Source of the DNA: Marinomonas maritima
Lineage (GTDB): Bacteria; Pseudomonadota; Gammaproteobacteria; Pseudomonadales; Marinomonadaceae
Reading direction: 5' to 3'
Length of the DNA stretch: 64,000 nucleotides
Assembly: GCF_024435075.2 (NCBI RefSeq)
Contig: NZ_JAMZEG020000001.1
Location: forward strand, 1,054,001 to 1,118,000
Shown: one piece after another, positions 47,044 to 55,903 of the stretch
How the letters are laid out: each line of letters starts with the position of its first letter
Numbering within the stretch: the first letter of the stretch is position 1
Translations under genes and position numbers: made by a program
The notes under the pieces: model-generated
What the model was told of the DNA's origin: nothing
Seen by the model: the letters and a program-made list of their open reading frames with translations, nothing else
Database searches by the model: none

Positions 47044-48084
47044 TTATTGCTTTCCTTTCTGGCGTTCATTTTCCATTTGATCAACGCTCCATATTGTCCA
47101 TTTTGGTAATATAACTTCTTGCGTAGCTTTGAATTTTTTTACTACTTTTATTTCTACTCGACGATTTTCCCTTCTTCCTTTTATTGTATTATTCGGTTTG
47201 AAGGGGAATTGTTGCCCATGTCCGACGACTTTGAGTCTTGCTGGCGCAATGTCGAATTGTGCATTGAGTAAATCGGCAATATTGTTTGCTCTTTCGAGGG
47301 ATAGGGTGACATTGTGGTCTTTGCTGCCAGTGTTATCTGTGTGTCCTTCGATAAAAATTAGAATGTCGGGATCACTTTGCAAAAGCTTGCCTAGGCGTTG
47401 TATTGATGGGCGATACGCATTTTTAATTCCGTATCTATTTAGTTTAAAGGGAATGGTTAGGTTGTAATGATCGATTTGAGGCTGATTGGTTGAGTAATTC
47501 GAATGAATATTGTTATTCACATGTTGGCTTTTAAACGGAATAACGATTTCCCCACTTACTCTGCGGTTGGCTTCTCTTCCTGTTTCTGTTGAGTTTGACT
47601 CGATAGGGCGATTTTGGCCATAGCCAAACGTTTTAATGCGGTCAGTCGCGATATTGAATGTCGAGATTAATGCATTGGCAATGGAGTCTGCTCGCTTTTT
47701 GGACAATGTTAGGTTGTAACTCTCTGCACCCACATCGTCTGTGTAGCCCTCAATTAAGAGGAGTGTATTAGGATTGTGTTGTAAAAAAATAGCTAAATCT
47801 TTAAGTTTTGCGTGAAATTTGGACGCTAATTTATATTGTCCTGTTTTAAATTGAACGTCAAAATTAAAACTGAATAACGTTAATTTTGTTAATGGGCAAC
47901 CATCATTATCAATGTCGCTTCCTAGCGGTGTATTGCTACAAATATCTCTAGCGTCAATAACCCCGTCATGATCTGAATCCTTTAGTGCATTAATTGAGTT
48001 AGTGGGAAATAGAGGCTGGCAAATTAAAATAGAGCTGTATAAGCCTAAAAAAAGAATAGCAGTCCGTGCTACCTTAAAAATCAT
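47044..48084 (-). CDS. OmpA-family protein with tandem OmpA C-terminal domains
   Basis: 346 aa. Signal peptide, then one thrombospondin type 3-like calcium repeat (DSDHDGVIDARDICSNTP, DIDNDGCP). Two consecutive OmpA peptidoglycan-binding domains follow, each with EGYTDDVGA or EGHTDNTGS and the RRV arginines (GREANRRVSGE; GRRENRRVEIK). Most family members have one such domain and a beta barrel; none is visible here. Probably periplasmic, binding peptidoglycan at two sites. Convergent with the preceding gene. Confidence 0.85.
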   Translation of the reverse strand: MIFKVARTAILFLGLYSSILICQPLFPTNSINALKDSDHDGVIDARDICSNTPLGSDIDNDGCPLTKLTLFSFNFDVQFKTGQYKLASKFHAKLKDLAIFLQHNPNTLLLIEGYTDDVGAESYNLTLSKKRADSIANALISTFNIATDRIKTFGYGQNRPIESNSTETGREANRRVSGEIVIPFKSQHVNNNIHSNYSTNQPQIDHYNLTIPFKLNRYGIKNAYRPSIQRLGKLLQSDPDILIFIEGHTDNTGSKDHNVTLSLERANNIADLLNAQFDIAPARLKVVGHGQQFPFKPNNTIKGRRENRRVEIKVVKKFKATQEVILPKWTIWSVDQMENERQKGKQ

Positions 48085-48177
48085 GTCATTTACTCAAGAT
48101 GCATCGTTTTGTTTTAGCTCTAATTTTTTTCATTGCGATCCTTTTTCCTGTCATTACTTAGAAGAGAAAATAGAAAA

Positions 48178-48636
48178 TTATTTTTTCAGTATTACCGTAA
48201 TGTACTCCCATTCTTTTTGTGTAATAGGCATAACAGAAAGTCGGCTGCCTTTCTTCGTTAATAACATATCGGCCAGTTCAGGGCTTTTCTTTAACTCTGC
48301 TAGCGTGAGAATGGATGACCACTTTTCAACAAACGCCACATCAACCATAAACCATCGTGGGTTATCCTGAGGGGATTTTGGGTCAAAGTAATGACTATTG
48401 ATATCCCAACTTGTATGATCTGGATAGGCTGTTTTACATACTTTGGCGGTACCGACAATACCAGCAGGAGAGCAACTAGAGTGATAAAAAAATACCATGT
48501 CGCCTTCATTCATGGCTTTCATGAAATTGCGGGCTTGGTAATTTCGTACGCCATCCCAAGGGGCATGTTTAAGTCGTTTCAAGTCTTCTATAGAAAACGC
48601 ATCGGGTTCTGATTTCATTAGCCAGTAATTGGTCAT
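48178..48636 (-). CDS. EVE-domain protein
   Basis: 152 aa from ATG 48636, with GAGGTG upstream; the longer frame from 48663 is not supported. EVE (DUF55) fold of the PUA-like superfamily: NYWLMKSEPDAFSIEDL, WDGVRNYQARNFM and MNEGDMVFFYHSSC are characteristic. Related folds recognise modified bases in DNA or RNA, which is the likely role, but the ligand is unproven. Single gene. Confidence 0.9.
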   Translation of the reverse strand: MTNYWLMKSEPDAFSIEDLKRLKHAPWDGVRNYQARNFMKAMNEGDMVFFYHSSCSPAGIVGTAKVCKTAYPDHTSWDINSHYFDPKSPQDNPRWFMVDVAFVEKWSSILTLAELKKSPELADMLLTKKGSRLSVMPITQKEWEYITVILKK

Positions 48637-48714
48637 GGACACCTCATTTGCACAATGAAACATACAATATGTTCACGCTTACAAATATACTATCTACAAT
48701 AAGAGGGTGATGCT

Positions 48715-48801
48715 ATGAAAATGCTTAGACTTACCTCATTGTACTTTTTGGCAGCGATGCTCCTTGTAACGGATGAAAATAATGAGCCACTTTGCTTGTA
48801 A
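48715..48801 (+). CDS. Possible 28-aa leader peptide overlapping the HPt gene start
   Basis: ATG 48715 has a good ribosome site, GAGGGTGAT at 48703-48711. It encodes MKMLRLTSLYFLAAMLLVTDEN... with a hydrophobic centre and stops at 48801, overlapping the next gene's start by about 20-30 bases. Either it is a translated leader that couples or attenuates the following gene, or an accidental short frame. Confidence 0.4.
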   Translation: MKMLRLTSLYFLAAMLLVTDENNEPLCL

Positions 48802-49882
48802 AGCTTTCTCAGCGCTGGAAAAAGAGCTTAAAGATGATTTGTTAGAATGTTTCACGGAAGCGCAGCAAGAAATAGAAAGTATTATTAATAGTATCGAAAG
48901 CGAAGGATTTTCTTTCGATAAATTAGATCAATTGTTTCGTTCTTTGCACAGTATGAAAGGAAACTGCTCCGTCTGTTTTCTTGATCCTTTGGTTGGTGTG
49001 CTACATAAATTAGAAGAAATTGTGGATGGCATGCGTGGCGGCTACATTCAGTATCATCCTCATTTGGGGGATCTTATTAATGTGGTTATTGAGCAAGTCT
49101 ATATATTGTTAAAGCAGATTTACCACTCACATGTTGCAGAAAATATTTTACGTGACACGCTGCAATTGGGGTTGGATGAGATATACGCAGAAGAAGACGA
49201 TGCCAAACGACCTGATTTGGCCGTGATATTGTTAAATAAATGCAATCAAGAAATAGAAGAAGAAAAAGACGACACGGATTCGACTTCTTTGTTAGTAAGG
49301 GTTGAATTTACTGAGCAGCAACAAAGCGATATCGATTTGTTTATTGGTTTTAGTCAGAAGCTCAATCGTTTGCTAGGTTACTCCTCCGAAAGAAGCGAGC
49401 GTATCTTAAAACTTTGTCAATTGATCAATGTCGAATGTTCTAAATCTGTTGATCCCGCGCAGTTAAGTGCTGCCGCGTACATGCATAACATGGGCATGGC
49501 GCTTATCTTGAATGGTAAAGATAATGAGAGTTTGAAGCTTAAAGCCGAACAAAATCACCCAATGGTGGGCGCTAAACTGCTTTCTAAACACGCTGGTTGG
49601 GAAGACGCTGTTGCTATGGTGCAGGCGCATAAAGAACGGTTTGATGGCACCGGTTTTCCTGAAGGATTAGTGGGCTCTTTGATTCCTCAAGGGGCGTTTA
49701 TCTTATCTATGGCCGTCATGTTTATTGATATCGTTTGGGGTAAATCGGGCAGTGAATACAATAAAAGCGCCATGAGGGCTGTGCAGATGGTGAACTTTGA
49801 AAGTGGAAAGGGTTTTCCACCTCATCTGATCGAATCCTTTAATGCGGCCATGCGCAAGGTTTTAGTCGCAAAAAGTAAGTAG
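48782..49882 (+). CDS. HPt domain fused to a degenerate HD-GYP domain
   Basis: About 366 aa from ATG 48782 (ATG 48773 is in frame; neither start has a clear Shine-Dalgarno of its own). Residues are numbered from 48773. The N-terminal HPt domain carries the phosphorylatable His59 in RSLHSMKGNCSV. The C-terminal half follows the HD-GYP pattern but is altered: YMHNMGM (HD becomes HN), HPMVGAKLL, and HKERFDGTGFP (second His becomes Lys, GYP becomes GFP). Metal binding and c-di-GMP phosphodiesterase activity are therefore doubtful, and it may act as a phosphorelay output or sensor. A cytosolic hybrid kinase partner is not in this window. Confidence 0.82.
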   Translation: MSHFACKAFSALEKELKDDLLECFTEAQQEIESIINSIESEGFSFDKLDQLFRSLHSMKGNCSVCFLDPLVGVLHKLEEIVDGMRGGYIQYHPHLGDLINVVIEQVYILLKQIYHSHVAENILRDTLQLGLDEIYAEEDDAKRPDLAVILLNKCNQEIEEEKDDTDSTSLLVRVEFTEQQQSDIDLFIGFSQKLNRLLGYSSERSERILKLCQLINVECSKSVDPAQLSAAAYMHNMGMALILNGKDNESLKLKAEQNHPMVGAKLLSKHAGWEDAVAMVQAHKERFDGTGFPEGLVGSLIPQGAFILSMAVMFIDIVWGKSGSEYNKSAMRAVQMVNFESGKGFPPHLIESFNAAMRKVLVAKSK

Positions 49883-49943
49883 TAACGCCTTGGCATCCCT
49901 TGTTAGCATGGTGCTCTTTCGCATTGCTTAAATTATCTGTTCT

Positions 49944-50870
49944 ATGAATGTTGCTTTGTTACCTCTAGTTTTCCACCCACATTATAGTATTCCGTTCCCT
50001 GCGGGACATCGTTTCCCTATGTCTAAATTTCGCCTTTTGGCTAAAACATTAAGAGAGCAGGGGATCTTGACGGACGACAACGAATATCAGCCATCGCCTT
50101 TGTCATTGACTGCACTTATGCAAGCCCATGAAAAAGGTTATGTTCAGCGCTTTATTCGTGGAGAGCTTACCCCACAAGAGCAGAAAGAAATTGGCCTTCC
50201 TTGGTCGGAATGGCTGGTGGAGCGAACCTTGCGCGCGGTATCAGGCACTATATTAACCAGCGAGCTAGCACTTCAACATGGGTTGGCGTGTCACCTTGCT
50301 GGAGGCACACACCATGCTCATCCTTCTCATGGCTCTGGTTTTTGCATCTTTAACGACCTAGCCGTCGCAGCACTCGCCATGGTCGAATCGGGTAAGGCGA
50401 AGAAAATACTCATCTTAGACTGCGACGTACATCAAGGCGACGGCACCATCGTTTTTTTCGAAGACAGTACCAACATTATTCCTGTTTCGTGGCATTGCGA
50501 AGAAAATTACCCACAAATCAAACAAACCGCAGGCATCAATATTGCCATCCCCAAAGGTGCAGACGACCAAGAATACTTATCGATACTAAAAAGCACTTTG
50601 CCTGCGATACTCGCCAAACACCAACCAGACTTCATTTTCTACGACGCTGGCGTCGACGTACACAAAGACGACAGGCTCGGCTACGTCAACCTTAGTGACG
50701 ACGGTATATTTACAAGGGACAAATACGTCATAGAAACCTGTGTCACACTCAACCTACCAACCGCTTGCGTCATCGGCGGTGGATACGACAGACAAGAAGA
50801 AAACGTCGCGTGGCGACATAGTTTGTTGCATCAAGCCGCAAATCAGATTTGGAAAGAGTATTTTTTGTAG
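49944..50870 (+). CDS. Histone-deacetylase family amidohydrolase
   Basis: 308 aa, arginase/deacetylase fold. Zinc and catalytic residues are visible in GGTHHAHPSHGSGFCIFNDL, LDCDVHQGDGT and YDAGVDVHKDDRLG. Bacterial members deacetylate polyamines, acetoin-type or other small acetylated amides; the substrate here is unknown. Single gene. Confidence 0.88.
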   Translation: MNVALLPLVFHPHYSIPFPAGHRFPMSKFRLLAKTLREQGILTDDNEYQPSPLSLTALMQAHEKGYVQRFIRGELTPQEQKEIGLPWSEWLVERTLRAVSGTILTSELALQHGLACHLAGGTHHAHPSHGSGFCIFNDLAVAALAMVESGKAKKILILDCDVHQGDGTIVFFEDSTNIIPVSWHCEENYPQIKQTAGINIAIPKGADDQEYLSILKSTLPAILAKHQPDFIFYDAGVDVHKDDRLGYVNLSDDGIFTRDKYVIETCVTLNLPTACVIGGGYDRQEENVAWRHSLLHQAANQIWKEYFL

Positions 50871-50873
50871 GTT

Positions 50874-51458
50874 TTAAGAGGTCTCAATCTTTTTATCAAG
50901 GATTTGAGGTTTGCAAATTGGCTCTCCAGTGTTATTGAAAAACTCAGAAGGTTTGTTTAGACCTTTTAACTTCCATGAAAGGATTTTGGCCACCATTCTA
51001 AAGTTAATACTCAACGAAGAGCCTTTAAGATTCTCGGGAACGGGTGTTTTAGCAAATTTAGTTAGAACGTGACCTCTGCTTTTGCCTAAATCAGCCTCAC
51101 TCGTTGTCGCTTTGTCCATGAAGCTATGAATAACCCCAATAAATGGGCCACCAGCGCCAAATGTATTACCAATTGGTGTGTTGCAGCACTTCGCATACCA
51201 GCGATGCATGCCTTTGGGGCTAAGCCTGATACAGGCAATGTCCGACTTTCCTTCTGTAATAGTGAGAAAAGACACGGGTATTTGAAATATATCGGTCCCG
51301 CCATATTGGTCTAACACTTTTTCTTCCTGTCCCAGAAACTGAGCAAATGCTTGGCAATCGTCACAGCAACACGTAATCCTCGTACCTATCTTTGAACTAA
51401 CGGCAGAAGTTTTTCCTTTAACGGTTCCGCAAGTGCATTTTAAATTTACTTCAGACAT
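50874..51458 (-). CDS. GFA-like zinc protein, DUF6151 type
   Basis: 194 aa. Cysteine-rich ligands CTCGTVKG, TCCCDDCQAF and CCNTPIG follow the GFA-superfamily layout with the larger C-terminal extension of DUF6151 proteins. No signal peptide. Function unknown. It faces the deacetylase gene end-to-end (3 bases apart). It is a second GFA-fold protein in the window, not adjacent to the cassette one. Confidence 0.78.
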   Translation of the reverse strand: MSEVNLKCTCGTVKGKTSAVSSKIGTRITCCCDDCQAFAQFLGQEEKVLDQYGGTDIFQIPVSFLTITEGKSDIACIRLSPKGMHRWYAKCCNTPIGNTFGAGGPFIGVIHSFMDKATTSEADLGKSRGHVLTKFAKTPVPENLKGSSLSINFRMVAKILSWKLKGLNKPSEFFNNTGEPICKPQILDKKIETS

Positions 51459-51570
51459 TGGGTTAAGCCTCCTTAGTTATGGAAGAGAATCGTTCACAGT
51501 TTAGCAGCGTTTTAAAAATAAGTGGAAAATGCGGTTTAATGGTAAGTGGATAAGCCTAACGACTTCAATA

Positions 51571-51595
51571 TACAGAAAAGCCGCATAGCGGCTTA
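51571..51595. other. Hairpin upstream of the DUF6151 gene
   Basis: AAGCCGC-ATA-GCGGCTT short stem within about 295 gene-free bases between rluA and the DUF6151 gene. Confidence 0.5.
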
Positions 51596-51695
51596 GCTTG
51601 ATTCGGCTTTAAAGGGTTCTGATACCTTTTATCGTTGGGATATATGGACTTTATATAGCCCACTACTGTCTAGCAAGCTCTGGGAAGTGCATAGT

Positions 51696-51752
51696 CCAAA
51701 GAAGAGATTAACTCCGCTCTCCGCCTTCCCCTTGGAAGACATAAGGGGAGAG
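51696..51752. repeat. Isolated fragment of the 114-bp tandem unit
   Basis: CCAAAGAAGAGATTAACTCC, then CCTTCCCCTTGGAAG and a GGGGAGAG arm, match the central part of the 114-bp unit at 2.2-2.5 kb with some divergence. It shows that the unit is a dispersed element of this genome. It lies just beyond the rluA stop and may act as a 3' hairpin. Confidence 0.7.
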
Positions 51753-51753
51753 T

Positions 51754-52395
51754 TTAAAAAGGGCAAGCCGCTACAAACGCGACCCATGCTTTCGTAAACG
51801 GATGTCGAAACTCCAGCCGATAAGCGTGTAACAACAATCGAGGGTCGTTTTCTAGTGAATATTGATCGTCGTAGAATTCATCACCGATGATCGAGTGTCC
51901 GATACTTTGCATGTGTACGCGCAGTTGGTGAGAGCGGCCCGTGTATGGCGTGAGCCGAACGCGGGTGGTGTTGCCTTCGTAAGCAATCGGTTCCCAAAAG
52001 GTAATGGAGTCTTTACTCCATTCATCAGTACAAACGATTTGTCTTGGCCTATTTGGCCAATCGCAGCGCAGTGGTTTTCGTACTTCGCCGCGTTGACCTA
52101 ACAGTTTGCCGCGCAGTAAGGCGCGGTATTCTTTTTGAACTTCTCGTTCACGAAAATACGCATTCATGCGCTTTTGACATTCGTGTGTTTTTGCGACCAG
52201 AATCAGTCCAGAAGTGGCTTCGTCTAATCGATGAATGGTGAATGCTTTGCCAAATTCCTGCTCGGCTCTGTGTAAGATAGAGTCAAGCTTGTCCGCGCCC
52301 CTTCCGGGCACAGACAAGCAATTAGCAGGTTTATTGACGACGGCGAACCATTCATCTTCGTACAGTATGTCTAAAGCGAGTCGCTTATCTAGCAC
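51754..52395 (-). CDS. rluA: RluA-family 23S rRNA/tRNA pseudouridine synthase
   Basis: 213 aa. Catalytic motif HRLDEATSGLILVAK near residue 55 with the essential Asp, and RTGRSHQLRVHM-type tail (TGRSHQLRVHMQSIGH). No S4 domain, as in E. coli RluA, which modifies 23S U746 and tRNA U32. It follows rapA by 6 bases, the same pairing as in enterobacteria. Confidence 0.88.
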   Translation of the reverse strand: MLDKRLALDILYEDEWFAVVNKPANCLSVPGRGADKLDSILHRAEQEFGKAFTIHRLDEATSGLILVAKTHECQKRMNAYFREREVQKEYRALLRGKLLGQRGEVRKPLRCDWPNRPRQIVCTDEWSKDSITFWEPIAYEGNTTRVRLTPYTGRSHQLRVHMQSIGHSIIGDEFYDDQYSLENDPRLLLHAYRLEFRHPFTKAWVAFVAACPF

Positions 52396-52401
52396 AGAAG
52401 G

Positions 52402-55230
52402 TTATTCCGGCTTGGTGGTTAAGATAATGCGAATTGCGTCTAAGCGGATCTGGTGTTCGTCAATCCGTACTAAACCTTCTTGCATGTTGTTTTCAAGTAA
52501 CTCAATGTCTTGATCACGAATCGCATTGTTAAACGCTTTCAATTCGATAAGACGATCAATTTCGCTTTGGCAACGATGCTGGTAAGTGGATTTCGCCGCT
52601 TGGACAATCGGACGCGCTTGATCTTGGGCATTCAGCTGGTGGGCTTGAAGTACTTCAATCAAGTTTTTGCGCAAGGCAGCAACCCATTGTTCCGCGACGC
52701 GGTTTGGTACGCCTTTGAGCTTTTCTGCCCATTTGTCGGCGGTAAACTGCTGGTGTAGGAATTTGCCGTTTGAGTCTGACAATTGCCACATCGGCGTCAT
52801 GGGTAGTGATTGAGTAAGCTTCAAGCGAGGATGCGCGGTGGCTTCGATGACAAACATACTCTCTACCAATACAGTACCTTCTGGGAGCGCTGCAATGGGC
52901 AAAATAGCGGAAGTCAATTTACCAGAGTCAAAGCCTTGAACCTCATCCATTAACATGGTGATAAGGGGGTGTTCCCATGTAGCAAAGGCCACGTTTTCAC
53001 GTTGGCTCGCTTGGCGACGATCTAACATAAGCATCTTGCCTTCTTCTTCGATACCTGGAAGGGCTTCGAGCATCATGTCGGTAGAAGGGCGTAAGAACCA
53101 CGCGGCTTTTTCTGGATCATCGTCCATGCATTCCGCATAAATGTTAAACGCGTGTGTCACTTGCTCAATGTAGTTATGTAGGCCTTTTGTCGCTTGATGA
53201 TTGATTTGATCGATCAAGTCACGGGCTTGTTCTGGGCGACAAGAGCTCATTTCTAGTAAGCGGTTACGGCCTTCTTCCATTTGTTTAAGCAGCGCTTCGT
53301 GGTAGATGTGCGCTTCTTTTAATAAGTCGGTGTCGTCGTCTTGACCGTGTAAGTAGGCATGTAGGCTGTCACCAAAGGCTTCTTCGACTTTATCGCCAGC
53401 GCCAGTCGTACGGCAAAAAGCATTGAGCGCATGGTGATACCAGTTGAATAACCGTTCTTGTACGCTCTGCTTGATATAAGGCACATGGATTTGAACGTCG
53501 TTCAGTTGTCCTAGTCGGTCCAGACGACCAACACGTTGTTCTAATAAGTCTGGGTGCTCAGGCAGGTCATACATGACAATGTGATGGCTGAATTGGAAGT
53601 TTCGGCCTTCGCTGCCAATTTCAGAACACACCAAAATTTGAGCCCCATCGTCGTCCGCAAAATACGCAGCGGCTCGGTCTCGGTGAATCAATGGCATTTG
53701 TTCGTGGAAATCGGCGCTTTGGAAGCCAGCAAAGGTCAATTGATCGTTTAGCCACTGCGCCATATCAGGCGAATGACAAATAACGAGCACCTTGTCTGCT
53801 TGGCATTCAAGAAACTCTTTTAACCAATGCCAGCGAGGGTCTTTTTCCCATAAGCCATCGGCGACCTCTGTTTCTGGCTGTACATGACGGTTAGCCGATT
53901 CAAAGTACTCGTTGTTTTCCAACGGGTAAGAATGCAAATAGCGATCAGGGAAGCCGCCTACCGCTGCGCGGGTGTTACGGAACATTTCACGGCCTGTTCC
54001 GTGTCGGTCAATAAGCCAGCTGACGGCATCTTGCGCCGCTTGAGTGCGTTCTTTGTTGTTTTCTGCGGTGAGCGCGATAAACCAATCTTTGGCTTTGACT
54101 TCTTCAAGGTAAGACCCAAACGCATCCTCCCAATTAAGAGGGCTTGCTTGATTGTCGTCCTGTGTAAAGGGTAATAATAACTCGGCTAGTTCAGCGGCTT
54201 GTTTGAAAGCGTGTTGCTGTGCTTGGTAGCGCTCAAAATCGTGGTAATGATCGGCGTCTAATAATTGTAAGCGTGAGAAATGCTCACGTTCACCGGTTTG
54301 CTCAGGCGTTGCACTGAGCAGTAATAGGGATTCTGTTTTCGCGGCTAAGCGCGCGACTACTTGATAACCGATACTTGGCGTTTCTGGGTGCCAGGCGAGG
54401 TGATGCGCTTCGTCAACAATGACCATGTCCCATTCTGCTTCCAGCATGTGTTGAGTGGCATTTGGATGTTGGCTGGCCCAATCAATTGGAGAAATGACAA
54501 AAGGTTGTTGCTCGAATGGATTGTCGTCGCCTTCCGTGAAGTCTTCGTACACGGATTCATTGATCAGAGCGAAAGGTTGATGGAAGCGACGTAGCATTTC
54601 CACTAACCATTGATGCTGTAAGTTGGTTGGTGTGAGGATAAGTACGCGTTTGCACAGGCCATTTAACAGACGCTGATGCAAGATTAATCCCGCCTCTAAG
54701 GTTTTCCCCATACCGACTTCATCACACAAAAGTGCGCGCGCTTTAGGGCGATTCGCTATTTCGTGAGCAAGGTAAATCTGGTGAGGTAGAAGCTCAGCTT
54801 TTAGTCCCATTAGGCCACGAACGGGTGACGCGGCGTTGGCCGCTTGGTGTTCTAAGGTGTGGCGACGAAGGTCAAACCACATCCGGCGAGCAGGGGACAG
54901 CGCGAGTAAAGAATCCAGCTCGTTTTTATCATTACGAGGAAACTGAATAAGCGATTCCTCTAACCAGTCATCGTCGTCGCTGATACGGTATTCGATAAGG
55001 TCGTCAATTTCTTCGACTTCCAAAACAGTAAATGTTTCATCTTGAAAATGCAGTTGATCGCCAGCGGTTAGCGTACGTCGAACTAGACTGGTCTGGTCGT
55101 TTGAGTATTGACGATCGCTTTCTGCATCAGGGAAATGCAAGGTAAAAGATTTATTTTGCTTGTCTACTATCATGCCTACGCCGAGATCTGGCTCGTTGCG
55201 GCTACTCCATCTTTGTCCAGTTTGGTACAT
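52402..55230 (-). CDS. rapA: RNA polymerase-associated ATPase RapA
   Basis: SWI2/SNF2-like translocase that recycles stalled RNA polymerase. 942 aa (E. coli 968). Tudor-like N-terminal repeats, Walker A CDEVGMGKTLEAGL near residue 173, DEAHH Walker B, and a C-terminal helicase lobe with QRVGRLDRLGQ (motif VI). Upstream of rluA in one unit; yigZ lies 2 bases upstream on the same strand. Confidence 0.94.
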   Translation of the reverse strand: MYQTGQRWSSRNEPDLGVGMIVDKQNKSFTLHFPDAESDRQYSNDQTSLVRRTLTAGDQLHFQDETFTVLEVEEIDDLIEYRISDDDDWLEESLIQFPRNDKNELDSLLALSPARRMWFDLRRHTLEHQAANAASPVRGLMGLKAELLPHQIYLAHEIANRPKARALLCDEVGMGKTLEAGLILHQRLLNGLCKRVLILTPTNLQHQWLVEMLRRFHQPFALINESVYEDFTEGDDNPFEQQPFVISPIDWASQHPNATQHMLEAEWDMVIVDEAHHLAWHPETPSIGYQVVARLAAKTESLLLLSATPEQTGEREHFSRLQLLDADHYHDFERYQAQQHAFKQAAELAELLLPFTQDDNQASPLNWEDAFGSYLEEVKAKDWFIALTAENNKERTQAAQDAVSWLIDRHGTGREMFRNTRAAVGGFPDRYLHSYPLENNEYFESANRHVQPETEVADGLWEKDPRWHWLKEFLECQADKVLVICHSPDMAQWLNDQLTFAGFQSADFHEQMPLIHRDRAAAYFADDDGAQILVCSEIGSEGRNFQFSHHIVMYDLPEHPDLLEQRVGRLDRLGQLNDVQIHVPYIKQSVQERLFNWYHHALNAFCRTTGAGDKVEEAFGDSLHAYLHGQDDDTDLLKEAHIYHEALLKQMEEGRNRLLEMSSCRPEQARDLIDQINHQATKGLHNYIEQVTHAFNIYAECMDDDPEKAAWFLRPSTDMMLEALPGIEEEGKMLMLDRRQASQRENVAFATWEHPLITMLMDEVQGFDSGKLTSAILPIAALPEGTVLVESMFVIEATAHPRLKLTQSLPMTPMWQLSDSNGKFLHQQFTADKWAEKLKGVPNRVAEQWVAALRKNLIEVLQAHQLNAQDQARPIVQAAKSTYQHRCQSEIDRLIELKAFNNAIRDQDIELLENNMQEGLVRIDEHQIRLDAIRIILTTKPE

Positions 55231-55232
55231 GA

Positions 55233-55850
55233 TTATGCTTTGTCCGGTTCAATTAAAGTTAAGCTACCTTGGCACAAGTCCGTCAAAATGACTTTTTGCT
55301 CGGGCCAAGTACGTTCAATAACAGCAAGGTCAATAACGACGCTGTCACTGTATGTTTTGTTGGTTATTTCTATATCACTCTGTTCTAGCCAATATTCAAC
55401 CTTACCTAATAAAGGGTAGGTGATTTTTAGCTGAACGGGGCTGCGAGGGTACACATTTTCATATTCTGTTTGTGAAAGTGCTTCTTGTACCGCTTGGCTG
55501 TAGGCTCTAACTAAACCACCCGCCCCCAGTTTAATGCCACCGAAAAAACGCGTTACAACCACAGTCGTTTCGCCAAAGTCAGAATGTTGAAGTACATTCA
55601 TCATCGGCTTTCCGGCCGTGCCTTTTGGTTCGCCATCGTCGCTTTGATCCCACAAATGCACATTGTTTGGTGCACCTGCAATGAACGCCGAGCAGTGGTG
55701 ATTGGCGTCAGGATAACGCAGCCTTATTTCGTCAATAAAGGCTTTTGCCGCTTCGCGTCCTTTGGTTCGACTGACGGTCGTAATGAACTGGCTATTTTTT
55801 ATTTCAAGATCAAAGCGTTGCGTGTGTATTGGGCTTAAGTAGTAATCCAT
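55233..55850 (-). CDS. yigZ: YigZ/IMPACT family protein
   Basis: 205 aa from ATG 55850. The longer frame from 55922 would overlap the divergent rmuC start and has no better site. The N-terminal IMPACT fold shows KNSQFITTVSRTKGREAA, HHCSAFIAG and DDGEPKGTAGKPMMN; a C-terminal ferredoxin-like domain completes it. Probably RNA- or nucleotide-binding; function unresolved. Close linkage to rapA suggests co-transcription. Confidence 0.9.
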   Translation of the reverse strand: MDYYLSPIHTQRFDLEIKNSQFITTVSRTKGREAAKAFIDEIRLRYPDANHHCSAFIAGAPNNVHLWDQSDDGEPKGTAGKPMMNVLQHSDFGETTVVVTRFFGGIKLGAGGLVRAYSQAVQEALSQTEYENVYPRSPVQLKITYPLLGKVEYWLEQSDIEITNKTYSDSVVIDLAVIERTWPEQKVILTDLCQGSLTLIEPDKA

Positions 55851-55903
55851 GTAAACTTGCTTAACGATTGTTTTCTCTATAAAAATAGCAGGTTTTAATT
55901 CAT

